64,000 nt of DNA from Flammulina velutipes (Eukaryota > Basidiomycota > Agaricomycetes > Agaricales > Physalacriaceae): the NCBI GenBank assembly GCA_011800155.1, contig CM022375.1, forward strand, positions 2,542,001 through 2,606,000. Reading direction: 5' to 3'. Below, piece after piece: positions 21,828 to 32,758 of this stretch. The translations under genes and the position numbers were made by a program. Below the pieces are notes generated by a model. The model was given only the letters and a program-made list of their open reading frames with translations. It made no database searches and was not told the DNA's origin. Each line of letters begins with the position of its first letter. Positions within the stretch are counted from its first letter, which is position 1.

Positions 21828-24000
21828 CGCGCGTGTCGGGCCGTAGTTCCGCATTCCTCTTTGCGACGACCATGAGCACCTCTTTGCAACTTTTAACTTG
21901 TTTCTTCGTCGCTGCTACAGAGAAGTAGGATGACTTATCGAGTCTTCAGACCCATAGCACGACCTTGGAGCGCGTTTTGCCTCATCCTCGTACGTTGTTT
22001 TCCCGCTGCCTGGCATATCTCTTACCTTCAACTTACTAGCCCCCTATAATGCTGACGACGCGGGAATATACCCGGAGAGAAAGACGGCGGATCTAACATC
22101 GTGCACGTCTGCCATACAAACGTGTACTACTCCAATGTCGCTGCATCCAGAGACAGCAACCTTCGACCCGTAGCGTGAGCTCGTAGAAACCTGTGCCATT
22201 TGGCAGTACCAGTACGTGCTTTTCCGTTCTATCTAGTCCTTTTCTTACATCTCCCAGCTGCCAGCGGACCACGTCGAGTAACCAGCCAAATCTGCCAGAT
22301 GGAAAGACGCATTGAACGCTTGGTCTAGGAGTTCCCTCAATAATACCATCCGTTTGCGCTGGTCTCCAGGACGGCTGAACACCAGCGGAACGTTGGATCG
22401 CCCTGCCTTTCATCATTATGATGTGTTTTTGCACTCGTCAACTACGGGAAATCCAGCTAGCGCCTCATGCCAACATTCAGAACCGCGTCTCCCCCTCACT
22501 GTAGCGTTTTCCAGACCAGAAGCCCGTACTGATTGTCCCAACCACCCTTTCCATCGCCCCAACATGTACGCTGGTCGGATATTCCGAAGCAAGCGCTAAG
22601 CTCGTCTGCTGGTCCATACGTGTCGGGATGTTAAATCCATCGAGCCGTTCTTGCAGCTTGCAGTTGGGCCAACACTCGGAGGACGTCAGTCCATGCCGTT
22701 CGGTGCTGGATTTTGGGTGGACTTGTAGGCGTCGAGAAGGTTGTCAAGAATCTCCGTGGTTACATTGGCTATGAATCGCATGTCCCAAAAAGACACCAGT
22801 TCGGACGACGCGTCCATCCGCCGTGATACATCTAATTCCTCTTCCACAGCATAGACCCGCCCTTCGTCTGTCATACTCGTGCTCGTTATCGCGGCGACCT
22901 GTACCCAAGCCAGTCAATTATACCAGTCACCTTATCCTGTCCACTATTTCCCATGTCGTATGGGACTTCTCTTACATCTATCGTCAGTCGCCAGCCCACC
23001 ACGTTGACCAGGTGTTCATGTTCGTCAGATGGATAGATGGCGGACCCGACAACGGACACCTGTCGAATCAGTCCCCCAACATCGCGTTCATCTTGCCTCA
23101 AGGGCACCTGAGGACCAGGGAGACGATGGAGCTTGGATAGATCGTGTTTCTACGGCCAATCCAGTGACCTCCAGCGCCTCGTTTTTATATTGCCGTCGTC
23201 GAGCGACTCCAGGCGAAACTACGGCTGACTGAGCATACGTCGCCATCATCTCTATGGCTTCATCTCTTCGAGAGGAGCAGTCCATATCTTCGTCGCTCTT
23301 CCCTTTGTATTTCCGTCCCCACGATGCTAGGACGTCGCGATCAAAATTCTAGTCCCAGCCCGGGATATACGTGTTGAGATGCTACATCCACCAACCTAAG
23401 CATGTAGTTGGGTCAACGTTCGGATGCTGTCATCCGATGTTGAATGCTAGGTCTTGAGTGCTGCCATTGGGGAGGGGTTGGATAGGACTCGCTCATTCGC
23501 AGGCAGACGTCAAACGGAAGTACTTCTACCTGTCGCGCTGTCGAGGAATCTCCGCATCCCACTTCATGTTGACGAGAAGATCAATTGGACAAGATGACGG
23601 ACAAGTCCGCACCTTCTTCTCGCGTCCGAGTCGTTTGATCCATGTTCAATATATCCTTTCCCACACTGCGAGAATGCGCCAGGGTCTAATACTAGTCTCA
23701 GACCTTTCGTTAACCTTGCGGCGATGTTGGCGGAGTTTCAGCTTCGCAGGGAGAAGAGGAGCATGGAGCCTAAGGTTCATGACTGACGCTCCAATAGGAG
23801 CCGCTACAGGAAGGGGGAGGACAATGGCGCACGGAGGCGCCAAGGAAGCGGCACTTTTCCCACTGAAGGGCGTTTAGAGTCAATTTCATTCATTTCGCGT
23901 CTTGATGGTTCTTTCTACGAACAATTGTGATGGCTATCCGTACTGTTTATTCCATCGTTAACACTGTTTTCGCAGTATATGTGCTGTACCGTCCCGTAAG
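21828..24000 (+). other. element X copy 1 (dispersed decayed exon-like repeat)
   Basis: Blocks align in order with the copy at 57.2-55.1 kb (which is inverted): CGGGCCGTAGTTCCGCATTC (21.84 kb); GCGACGACCATGAGCA; CTGGCATATCTCTTACCTTC (22.02 kb); TTTTCTTACATCTCCCAG (22.24 kb); GCCAGATGGAAAGACGCATT (22.29 kb); ACTGACGTCCTCC on the opposite strand (22.68 kb). Borders look like 45-55 nt introns. Peptide fragments recur (PTLGGRQSMPFG, QMERRIER), but stops and shifts break them. It lies directly upstream of, and parallel to, the F-box gene at 24259. No known family recognised. Confidence 0.5.
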
Positions 24001-24010
24001 TACATGATCG

Positions 24011-24152
24011 TGCCGGACCAAATGCCGAAGTAGTTCGTTGATTGTTCGCACGCACTTTGGCCGAACGGAACTCTTTATTGTTGGCTTTCACGATGCACAA
24101 TGACGCGCCGGATTAATGAATTCGCGCGCGTTTCATTATTTATAACAAGCAT
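24011..24152 (+). promoter_or_regulatory. F-box family upstream module
   Basis: Almost the same sequence as at 15031: TAGTTCGTTGATTGTTCGCA, GAACGGAACTCTTTATTGTT, TGCACAATGACGCG, AATGAATTCGCGC and the TATA-like CATTATTTATAACAAGC, about 110 bp before the ATG at 24259. Confidence 0.7.
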
Positions 24153-24258
24153 CCAATCATCATTTCCCCCAACAACTTATCCCCCGCAGCAATTTGTATG
24201 CACTACCTCTCGGTCCACTCATACTCATTTCACTCACTCGCAGTATCTAAGAGCTACC

Positions 24259-25746
24259 ATGCCGACGACAATATCCTCACTCGCGAATGAGACTCTCTGC
24301 GAAGTATTCCAACACCACTTCAATTCCCTGAGCTTCGATGACCGGTCCATGCAAGCTATCCCGACCTTACGTCTGGTTTCCCGTCACTGGAACGAAACAA
24401 TCGAGAGGCTCCCAATGCTATGGACGTCCGTCCTCATCACCGAAAAATCAGCACACGCATCGGGTCAACTACCCTTTCAATCCACGCGCTTGAGGCTCTT
24501 TCGTAGTTTGGAATTACCTCTCACGATCCACATCAACCTAGACATCTCTCCCGAACAGAATTCCTTCACGGAATCGGATGGGATGATATTAAGCGAGATA
24601 ATCCATACAGTCGCCCCCCGAGTCGCATCCATCGTGCTACGCGCCAACCCCCACTCGCAGACGATCCAAACGACCATACTCTCGAGCCTCAATAACACAC
24701 ATATGCCTCTCCTCCGTAAATTCAAGCACATCGACCCCAAAGCTCAGGTAGACTTTAGTGTTAGAGGTGGTTATCTTCATAACCCCTCCTCCATCCTCCA
24801 GCTCCAAGGCACAAGGCAGCTCATCAGTGAATGGGGTAAAGACTTATATCCCTCGCTTACCGAAATTTACCTCGCCGGTGTGTCGTACAACTTGGAACAG
24901 CTCCCCATCATGCATGGCATCCGTCACCTTCACATTAAGGCACAACCGTTGCGTAAAAGGCCTACAGTGAGCCAAATGCTCAAAGTTCTCTATCCAGCTA
25001 GGGATACATTGGAGTGCCTCCAACTAGAGGACGTTATAAAGAGGACTCCCACAGATAATATCCCCCTCAGAAACCCAATCATCTTCAAGAAGCTGAGAGT
25101 CCTTTCATTTGGGTACTATTCCGCTCGCATTGCCTCCATGTTCTTCCTGTCTGTGAGAGCGCCCGCTTTGAGATCTCTCACCCTCACGTTTACCTCCGAA
25201 CCGCCTACCCAGGTAGACCGGCATATGTGTTTAGTTGCCTGCCTTAACGAACATTTCCCGCTTCCCCAGATCAAGACCCTCGTCCTCGTCAATGTTGTGT
25301 TCGCGCTCCCGGGAGATTGGGACGTTACGGTATATGGTCCTGATCCCCCTAAAGAAAGATCGGAGGCTGAGCTCGCAGAGCAGTCGGAGTTTTTCACTTC
25401 GACTGGGTTTAAACTGGTTTCGGGGCATTGGGTGATACCGGTTTTCATGCGGTTCCTCCGCTCATTCACGTCGTTGGTGTACCTTCGCATCGACGAGCGC
25501 ATTGGCTTGAAAAAGGCGATGAGTGCTCACTGGGCACGGTGGACACTTTATAGGTTGGAGACTCTAGTTCTGGATGGATCTCCAGAGGGGTTGTTTGAAT
25601 TGGCACAGGTGGTGGAAGACACTAGGAAGGAGTGGGATTGGCCGTCTCCGTTGCGCATGAGCATCGGTGAGACTTTGAAGGGGGAAATATCTAAAGAGGA
25701 GGAGGCGAAGTTGTACGACCACTTCACAGTATTCTCCAAGCCGTAG
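24259..25746 (+). CDS. F-box-like family 1 protein (near-twin of the 15279 gene)
   Basis: A single exon of 495 residues. An upstream in-frame ATG at 24100 lies inside the promoter module and is not conserved as coding sequence, so MPTTISSLANETLCEVFQHH at 24259 is taken as the start. The F-box-like core is RLVSRHWNETIERLPMLWTS. The leucine-rich part parallels the 15279 gene block for block; changes cluster around residues 355-375 (DWDVTVYGPDPPKERS here, DRDAKLLDPRPPDGRS there), the variable loop after the LVLVNVVF segment. It ends KLYDHFTVFSKP. Both flanks are shared with the other copy. Probable SCF substrate receptor by family. Confidence 0.85.
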   Translation: MPTTISSLANETLCEVFQHHFNSLSFDDRSMQAIPTLRLVSRHWNETIERLPMLWTSVLITEKSAHASGQLPFQSTRLRLFRSLELPLTIHINLDISPEQNSFTESDGMILSEIIHTVAPRVASIVLRANPHSQTIQTTILSSLNNTHMPLLRKFKHIDPKAQVDFSVRGGYLHNPSSILQLQGTRQLISEWGKDLYPSLTEIYLAGVSYNLEQLPIMHGIRHLHIKAQPLRKRPTVSQMLKVLYPARDTLECLQLEDVIKRTPTDNIPLRNPIIFKKLRVLSFGYYSARIASMFFLSVRAPALRSLTLTFTSEPPTQVDRHMCLVACLNEHFPLPQIKTLVLVNVVFALPGDWDVTVYGPDPPKERSEAELAEQSEFFTSTGFKLVSGHWVIPVFMRFLRSFTSLVYLRIDERIGLKKAMSAHWARWTLYRLETLVLDGSPEGLFELAQVVEDTRKEWDWPSPLRMSIGETLKGEISKEEEAKLYDHFTVFSKP

Positions 25747-25891
25747 ATGTCAACATGTATTTCCATTATTTCTATTTCACTACGTGCATTCACTGCAATT
25801 ACTGATGTATTGGTTACTTGAAGAGTAAACATATGTGCGAACGTGGAGTCCTAGACCGGCCCGAGCATGTATCACTTTCTCTTGAGCCGGC

Positions 25892-26056
25892 ATGGACTGC
25901 CTCCCCTCAGAAATCATATCTCTCATCGTCTTCGAGACCTTGTCAGTGGACGATACTGGATCTCTCGCCCTCGCTGTACCGCAAACAATCCCTTTCCTCC
26001 GCGAACATCGTTTCAAGGTCCTCCGAGATGTAACCAAGCGTTCATTGGGTACTTGA
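25892..26056 (+). pseudogene. 5' fragment of F-box-like family 2 gene
   Basis: MDCLPSEIISLIVFETLSVD, then SLALAVPQTIPFLREHRFKVL, aligns with the start of the gene at 42113 (MNCLPPEILSLIVSEIWLSN ... LALAVPNTTPFVREHRFKVL-like). After the matching 'REHRFKVL' the similarity ends and a stop follows within 14 codons. Only the F-box-like N-terminus remains, so this is a truncated relic just downstream of the 24259 gene. Confidence 0.6.
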
Positions 26057-26279
26057 ACAGCGCGTACTGACAAATGGCAGCCGAGGTAGAGAGTGTGGCT
26101 TCGTAAAAAAAGCCAACGGGGAGCCACAAATATGGCGCTGAAAACACCTGGTATTCGTCGAGCTGCTCGAGATGATGCTTCGAAACATCGTTTTCTTCGC
26201 TGGACTCTGGGAGGGTTCCTTAGGAGAGATAAAATCCAGGTGGGCATGGGACAAATATATAGCGGATGTTCCGTCAAGC

Positions 26280-26500
26280 AAGGCCTTCAGGTGCGGAGTC
26301 AGTCATTGGAATTGAAAGCAGTGAACACAGGAGAGTACGGTACAAAAGGCATATAGGAAATACAAAGATACCAGAACGAATCATTGGAGAGGAAGTAAGG
26401 CACTAGGAGAGCAGCCAGACACAGATTTCAGATGGTGGTCGAAAGCAAGCACCCGGGATAACGGGCCGGGAATCCGCCGTCGGTTTGGGACGCGTACAAA
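26280..26500 (+). repeat. orphan head block of element X
   Basis: CAAAGATACCAGAACGAATC (26362-26381), then TTTCAGATGGTGGTCGAAAG and GGGATAACGGGCCGG, match the same blocks in the copy at 30.74 kb (inverted: CAAAGATACCAAAACGAATT, TTTCAGATGGTGGTCGAAAG). The downstream blocks of element X are absent here. The rest of 25747-26635 holds the F-box fragment and nothing else recognised. Confidence 0.5.
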
Positions 26501-26635
26501 ACCCACCACGCCTCCCGGCTTTCTTCAACTTTCCTCCCAACATGTACTCTCATTCTCACGAGTTATGGACCTTGCCATCTGGGTATTTCAGCTGCTTACG
26601 ATAAATTCTACCAACACTACCACGACTACTTCTCC

Positions 26636-28837
26636 TCACCCCGCCCAGAAGTCCATACACCGTGCAAAGTTGTCAGCAAAAAACGTCACCAATGATACAG
26701 TAGCGAAAGGTGCCGGCGAATTCTGCTCAAACTCATATCTCGCAGTGACATAAAACTCCGACGCTCTAGAAAGTGTGCGTGGTGAGACAGGCCGTTGAAC
26801 CCTCACATACCTGCCATATGTATCAATCATACGTTCACGCACGGCATGCCTTAGCGTCGAAGGGATACGAAGACGCTTTAGGAACTCCCCAGGCACCCCA
26901 ACATCCATACTCCCGCTCATACAGAAATCAGTAACTTCCTGCTGCTCCAAAGCCTCCCCCTCCCCCAATTCAGCCTGTTTGCAAACAACCCACCACAACC
27001 ACGTTGGAGCCTCGAACACCTCCCACGTCTCAGGCTGTTCAAGAACCAAACTAAGGACCACGTGGGATGTCATGAGCTTCACTCCTCCCCCTCCCCCTCC
27101 ATGGAATCGGACAGTACAATAATACGTACCCGCGAATGCCAAGAGGGTACTATAATCCTGAACATCCGTTGGAAGCACATCAAACGGCAAGACATATTGT
27201 ACAAGAGCAGCACCGCGCATCAGGCGCTCAATATTCCTCTCATGCCCTGCTCCCAATAATTCACCGTCCCGGATGCCTTGCCGGGAGACAATTTCCCACT
27301 GCTGTTCCACAATATTATAGAGGATTAACGAGGGATGAGAAACCGATCCAGCAGCCTCGGCGACGATGGCTTTGACAGACATATCCGACGTGGTTTGGGC
27401 GAGCCATGTCAACGCTCCATCTATCCCAAGGGGGCGACCCCACTTGTCTCCTTCACTGGCGCGCGCCCGCTCGATGTCTTTCAGAGGTACAGGCCAACGA
27501 ATGTCCCCATCCTGCCGATAGACTAATACCCAATCAGGTATCCAAGCATAGATGTCATAGATCACCTTCCCATGAGCTAGCAGCACAACACCCAAACTCC
27601 ATATAACCTCAAAGGCCATCCTCACGCCCCCACAAACAGAGTTCACGATTTCGGATAGGGGGGTGCGGTAGGGACACTGAATGAATATGACTGGGAGGGA
27701 GTTCGTGATGATGTATGTGGCGCAGAGGAATCCAGCGATGCCGGCAACGGTGCACCCCAGTGCGTTGTTCAAGGGAAGTAGGAGGACGATGAGCCCTGCC
27801 ATGAACAAAAAGAGTGAAACATGAAGAATGGTAGGTAGGAACCCAATAATGAGCCGCACCCCCCATTTCTCTAGCCCGTCATACCGGAACTGGCGGATGA
27901 GCGCGCGCTCACGGGGGGAGCCGGAGATGAAGGAGGTGTATTGGCGTAGCCATTGTTTGGCGATTACAGCGAGGAGAGCGGCGGAGAGACTTAGGGAGAG
28001 ACTGATGAATAAGAGGCTGTTGACCCAGATGTCACTGCGGGATGGAGTGTATGATGTGGAGGCGGGAGGGATGGAGGTGAAGGATGTTCCGTTCTCGAGG
28101 GCGCGTTGGAGAGATACTAATTCGTGGAGAAGGGAGTTGGATATGTCGGTTTTGTCGGGGGAGAGGGATTGGGATGTTTGTGCTACGAATGTGGTTAGGA
28201 CTGAGGCGAAGAGACCTGCCTGTAAGACTTCAGCGTTTTCTAGAAAATGGAGGAAGGTAATATGTACAAAGACGAGAAGGATATCTAGGTTGTCGCTGGA
28301 TTCTATGATCATGTCGTTGTCGAGAATTTTGCTCTCGTCGTTGTAGACGTGGAAGACGCGTGCGTTTTCCTCGGTTTCTTTGTAAATGGGGTCTTCTGGG
28401 TACTTTTGCTTGTAGTTCATCGGGACTGGATACAACGATGATATATAGCATACTGGAGGAGACAGAGACAGAGACTTACAGCCCCCTTGAGCGGGTTGAC
28501 CACGGCGGTCGTGCTGTCCACATGCAGTAGTGTTTATATGCACACCAGCTGACTCTCCCTGGGAATGTGATTCCAGAGGAGGGTCGGACGCTGGAGCTGT
28601 GTTTCCAGGAGTCGATGCCGCTAGGTTGGTGCGAGCGAACGTCGCGGATCCAGCGGGTGGAGATTGAGGATCCGAAGGACGGGGCTGAGAGGTACGGGTG
28701 ACGAGCTCGATTTCATCCTGGGACCCAGTGTTCGATGGCGATGGTGTGTCCAAAGGTTCTACGAGGATAGATGCCGACTCGAAAGAACTCTTCGCACTAG
28801 ACCGAGACGACTTGCGAGAGCGTGAGCGGGATGGCAT
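26636..28837 (-). CDS. DUF6535 multi-pass membrane protein
   Basis: Exons 28837-28480, 28425-28268 and 28219-26636 give 699 residues; introns are 54 and 48 nt. An in-frame ATG 27 codons upstream exists, but the start MPSRSRSRKSSRSSAKSSFE is conserved in the paralogs. Neither intron contains an in-frame stop, so an unspliced frame spans the whole gene; the GT...AG borders and the invariant 158-nt middle exon argue for splicing. The core opens PMNYKQKYPEDPIYKETEEN. Membrane segments include LLFISLSLSLSAALLAVIA, LIIGFLPTILHVSLFLFMAG and CTVAGIAGFLCATYIITNSL. A glycine run (HGGGGGG) in the C-terminal soluble part is unique to this copy. Function unknown. Confidence 0.85.
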   Translation of the reverse strand: MPSRSRSRKSSRSSAKSSFESASILVEPLDTPSPSNTGSQDEIELVTRTSQPRPSDPQSPPAGSATFARTNLAASTPGNTAPASDPPLESHSQGESAGVHINTTACGQHDRRGQPAQGGCKSLSLSPPVCYISSLYPVPMNYKQKYPEDPIYKETEENARVFHVYNDESKILDNDMIIESSDNLDILLVFVHITFLHFLENAEVLQAGLFASVLTTFVAQTSQSLSPDKTDISNSLLHELVSLQRALENGTSFTSIPPASTSYTPSRSDIWVNSLLFISLSLSLSAALLAVIAKQWLRQYTSFISGSPRERALIRQFRYDGLEKWGVRLIIGFLPTILHVSLFLFMAGLIVLLLPLNNALGCTVAGIAGFLCATYIITNSLPVIFIQCPYRTPLSEIVNSVCGGVRMAFEVIWSLGVVLLAHGKVIYDIYAWIPDWVLVYRQDGDIRWPVPLKDIERARASEGDKWGRPLGIDGALTWLAQTTSDMSVKAIVAEAAGSVSHPSLILYNIVEQQWEIVSRQGIRDGELLGAGHERNIERLMRGAALVQYVLPFDVLPTDVQDYSTLLAFAGTYYCTVRFHGGGGGGVKLMTSHVVLSLVLEQPETWEVFEAPTWLWWVVCKQAELGEGEALEQQEVTDFCMSGSMDVGVPGEFLKRLRIPSTLRHAVRERMIDTYGRYVRVQRPVSPRTLSRASEFYVTARYEFEQNSPAPFATVSLVTFFADNFARCMDFWAG

Positions 28838-29099
28838 TGTCGTTGAAGCCCAAGGAGTTGGGGAGATGTGAAGGAAAGGTTGGTATGCAGCCGACATGAG
28901 GAGGTTGGGAGGCGCCACATGGCAGACTCGTGGGCCACACTATATAGACTGGAGGTCAAGGAGGAAATACGAAGCATATATAGGCACGCGAAAAGAGTAT
29001 GTAAAGTGTCCGTAGAGCGCGTTCATCTCGCGAGAATGACGATGTTTCCGCCATGACTACGGGCATAGCAGTTTGCACGAACTGTTATCTTCCCATCGC

Positions 29100-30740
29100 C
29101 ATTCCATTCCCCTCTGCTCGGCAGATCAGCCTGATTCCGCTCTCCATTCGTCTGACTGACGCCGTTCGGGCTGCCCATCGATAAACACGACTTCCCTCGG
29201 ACACAAAAGCTCTCTCTAGTTCTCTCCCTCTGAACATCGAAACACCAGCGTTGTCACCCTCATCCTTGAATGTGAGCAGGCCAACCATGAGTACCGCGTT
29301 CTCCTTCACTCGGGGTCGCTCTATGTAAGCCATATCCGAACGACGAATGACAGATCATTTCGGTAGAAGGGAGCTGGTGTCGGCGTAGGCGACATGCGCG
29401 ATGGGGGCAGAATCCCGCTGCAGGTGCGAGTATCACCATCCGTGTCGCTGGCTCATCCAAAGCGTTGACGGACATCTTCGTCTTGCTCCACGTCAACTCA
29501 TCCTACGGTCCAAAGGATAGCTGAGGATGTGGAAGAAAGGAAGCGAGTAGGAGACAGTGTAAGGCGACTGTGATTTTGGGTACAGGTGGGGCGATAACGA
29601 GCATGGATGTGGGAGATGGAAGGCAGGTCTGCCCTGCGACGAGGAGGATGGGGAAATGTCGTTGGGGGACGTGTCGTCCGCAGTAGCGGTCAGGCGAGTA
29701 CGATGGTGGTATCGAAATTCGATGCGCGGTGGTTCCGTTTGCAGGATACCAGTTGAAGCAGCTCGACGCTGTTGACACGATGAGCCAATGAGCGACGTTT
29801 GGCCGGATACCGGGGACGATGTTGCCCGAAGACGCAGGAGTCGCACCCAAGTTCCAATCCATCCACCAGCATCCAACATTGAACCGCAGCCTCCGAATGT
29901 TGACCCAACTACACGCTCAGGTTCATGAATGTGGCATCACAGCACGCATAGCCAGGGCTGAGCCTAGCATCTTTTTTCGCGATATCCGACCAGCGTGAAG
30001 TTGAGAAGATAAAGCGAGGAGTGAAAATATGGTAGGGATAGTGGCGACGCGGAATTTCCATGCTGAGTCGGCCGTAGTCTTGCCTAGAGTCACCCGAAGA
30101 CGGCAACTGCGCTGGAGGGAGGTAGAAACGCGTGACCGCGCTGGGATGGCTGAACACAATGTTCGGGGATTGCTTCGGCAGGCGTTCACTGTCAAGTTTG
30201 TCGTCTGTCCATCTGGGGAATATGGACGCCTGGTGACTGGCTAATATAAGAGATGTGCCATACACCATATAAAAAGACGCACTGCAAATCACGGCTGGCG
30301 AAATGTAAGGAAATGTGCCAGACAGCGTGAAAACTACGCACCGAATTCACATTCCAGGAGGCTATGCTACGTGCAGAAACGACGCGCAAGTGCTCCGAGG
30401 TGTATATGCGCCATGAAATAGGGCGTTGAGCTCATTGGTTGTCGTCGTCAAGAGAGACGCGGAGTCCCGGCCCGTTGAGCCGAGAACTTGCTTTCGACCA
30501 CCATCTGAAATATATGCCAGCGACTCTCTCGTAGTACTTTGCTTGCTTTGAAATAATTCGTTTTGGTATCTTTGCCTTCCCTGTAAGCCTTGCGTGCCCT
30601 GCTGTCCCGTCCTCCTTGGCAAATTGCTCTTCAATGACATTCACTCCTTTCACCCGCATTTCTGCTGGCCGTTTCTTCGTGTAAATGCCTTTCTTGACGG
30701 AATGTCCGTAGAGACCGCTGTACATTGGCTCTATGCTCAT
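29100..30740 (-). other. element X copy 2
   Basis: Read on the minus strand: a frame from 30740 holds TGKAKIPKRIISKQAKYYER and FRWWSKASSRLNGPGLRVSL. It is followed at 30.4-30.3 kb by TGGCGCATATACA and CTGGAATGTGAATTCGGTGC, at 30.26 kb by an intron-like end (CATCTCTTATATTAG), then CCCCGAACATTGTGTTCAGC (30.16 kb) and TTGGGTCAACATTCGGAGGC (29.9 kb). These match blocks at 37.5, 22.9-23.1 and 23.4 kb. Stops interrupt every frame. It is parallel to the DUF6535 gene downstream at 28837. The space 28838-29099 holds only that gene's probable promoter (TATATAG near 28945). Confidence 0.45.
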
Positions 30741-31137
30741 TTGTTGATCTTGTCTAAAGTGTTTTCACAAGTAGCTTGGCAAATACCAGCAGTTTTCCAA
30801 TTGGTTTCGTCTTTCCACACGTCAGATTTGGAGCTCCCCGTTTGTTCTCCCTACAGAATCTCACTCTCCGACGCGGCTGCCATCAGTCTAAATCACTTTA
30901 TTCGTGTACCCACGGACTCCGACGATTCATTTCCTCATTGTATTGCCGTCCGCCTCCCCGCATACTAATATCGTGTTGGACCTCTGGAAGCTAGCTTACC
31001 GCCGGGACGTGAAGGAAGGAATACCTATTACCACATCGTCTGTGTGAACCCCCCTCCTTAGTCGACGTATGTCTTATCTTCTGTCCATCTGCCAAATTTT
31101 CTACCCTAACTCTAGATGCTGGTCCGTTTTCGCGCTC

Positions 31138-31228
31138 GCATTCCGAAAGTGTCGGTCGACCGGATCTCTCCCAGCGCTGCAAGAACCAGGTGGGTCTAGC
31201 TCTTATCAGACTTTGTGTCCCCCTCTAC
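31138..31228 (+). repeat. repeat shared with 57945-58041
   Basis: GCATTCCGAAAGTGTCGGTC, GACCGGATCTCTCCCAGC and CTCTTATCAGACTTTGTGTC parallel ACATTCCGGAAGTGTCGGTC, GCCGGACCTCTCCCAGC and TTCTCATCAGTCTTCGCGTC at the other site. Here it replaces the usual F-box upstream module in front of the gene at 31304. The rest of 30741-31303 shows no gene. Confidence 0.5.
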
Positions 31229-31303
31229 CGATGCGCCCGCCTCATTTTGTGTGCAACGTCTTCGACTCGGAATTTCACTTACTAATAATCCGCAGGAACT
31301 ACC

Positions 31304-32758
31304 ATGTCAACGACAATTTCAGTACTCGCGAACGAGACTCTCTGCGAGATATTCCAACACCTCTCCAACTCCCAGACCGTCGATGAGTGGTACATGCAAA
31401 CACTTCCGTCCATTCGCCTGGTTTCGCGTCATTGGAACCAACTTATCGAAACAATGCCAATGCTATGGACGTCTATCCTCATCACAGAGAAATTAGCCTT
31501 CCACTCCGGCCAAATCCCCTTCCAATCCACCCGCTTGAGGCTCCTTCGTAGTCTGAGGCTGCCTCTCAATATTCATATCGACCTACAAATCTCTACCGAA
31601 CAAGATTCCTTCAAGAAATCAAATGAGATCCTCTTGGGCGAGATGATCCGAGCAGTGGCCCTTCGCGTCGCCTGTATCGAGCTACGCACCAACCCCGACT
31701 TGCGCACGATCCAAATGATCATTCTCACCCATCTCAACGGCTCGCACATGCCTCTCCTCCATTCATTCTCACACACAGACCCGAATTTCCACCTGATACG
31801 TGGTGCCAGGCCACTTGATGATGGTTACTTTCAGAACCCCTCGTCTATTCTGCAATACCAAGGCAAACCAGAGACCAGGCGGATCATCACGGAATGGGGT
31901 GGTAACTTATATCCCTCGCTCACCGACATTGAGCTCGTCGGCGCGTCGTACAACCTCGAACATGTCCCCATCATGCGTGGCGTCCGTCGCCTTCGTATCG
32001 GAGCGCAGCCCTTCCGCCAGAGACCTTCATTGCATTGTCTACTCGAAATTCTGTCACCAGCTAGGGACACACTGGAAGTCCTCCGACTAGAGGACATCAT
32101 CAAGCTGAGCACCACGGATAGACGCCTCAGCGAACCGATCGTCTTCGAGAAGTTGCAGGTTCTTTCGTTTGGATACTTCAATCCGGACATTGCCCATCTG
32201 TTCCTGGAATCCGTCAGGCTACCAGCGCTGGTGGATCTCACTCTCACATATACGTTCGTTCAAGGCTATCCTGGTAGCCATGCCAGTGTACCCCTTTCCC
32301 TTCTTCAACATTTTCCGCTTGACCAGATCGAGAGGCTCGCTCTTGTCAAGGTTATCTTCCCAGTAGATGGCAGCCATGGATTCGATCTTGCTCATCCCGG
32401 GGAAGGGTTGTCTGAGGCTGCGCTCGAGGCCTACGTGCAGGCTCTCAAAGGGAGAGGGTTCGTACCGGTTGGCGGACGTTGGAAGACCACCCTGTTCATG
32501 TTCTTCCTATCCAAGTTTGAGTCATTGAAGCATCTTCGCATCTACGATAACATCGGATTGAAAGAAATGATGAGTGTTTATTGGCAACGGGAGACACTCG
32601 CGAGGTTGGAGACTTTACACTTTGATGGAAATCAACATCCAGAGGGATTGATCAAGTTGGTAGGGGCTGCGGAAAGGGAGAGGAAATCGGAAATTAGTCC
32701 GTCGCCTCTCAAGGTGATAATTGGCGAGAGTTTGATCAATGGTGAAAGTACCACGTAG
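31304..32758 (+). CDS. F-box-like family 1 protein with replaced C-terminus
   Basis: A single exon of 484 residues starting MSTTISVLANETLCEIFQHL, with RLVSRHWNQLIETMPMLWTS as the F-box-like core. It carries the full series of leucine-rich blocks (LEHVPIMRGVRRLRIGAQ, LQVLSFGYFNPDI, LPALVDLTLTYT, LDQIERLALVKVIF, LKHLRIYDNIGLKEMMS). Paralogs end with a charged ~20-residue helix after the IGE motif (for example EISKEEEAKLYDHF). Here the frame reads IGESLINGESTT and stops, because at about 32735 the sequence switches into an inverted fragment of the family 2 gene. The F-box and most of the repeat region are intact, so the gene may still be functional with a shortened tail. The promoter differs from the other copies. 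Confidence 0.75.
   Translation: MSTTISVLANETLCEIFQHLSNSQTVDEWYMQTLPSIRLVSRHWNQLIETMPMLWTSILITEKLAFHSGQIPFQSTRLRLLRSLRLPLNIHIDLQISTEQDSFKKSNEILLGEMIRAVALRVACIELRTNPDLRTIQMIILTHLNGSHMPLLHSFSHTDPNFHLIRGARPLDDGYFQNPSSILQYQGKPETRRIITEWGGNLYPSLTDIELVGASYNLEHVPIMRGVRRLRIGAQPFRQRPSLHCLLEILSPARDTLEVLRLEDIIKLSTTDRRLSEPIVFEKLQVLSFGYFNPDIAHLFLESVRLPALVDLTLTYTFVQGYPGSHASVPLSLLQHFPLDQIERLALVKVIFPVDGSHGFDLAHPGEGLSEAALEAYVQALKGRGFVPVGGRWKTTLFMFFLSKFESLKHLRIYDNIGLKEMMSVYWQRETLARLETLHFDGNQHPEGLIKLVGAAERERKSEISPSPLKVIIGESLINGESTT

Noticed and set aside
24100..24258. Open frame extending the 24259 F-box gene upstream
   Set aside because: It lies within the conserved promoter module; the same region in the 15279 twin is out of frame.
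28838..28918. Upstream in-frame ATG for the minus-strand DUF6535 gene
   Set aside because: The paralogs share the MPSRSRSRK start, which corresponds to 28837; the 27 extra residues are not conserved.
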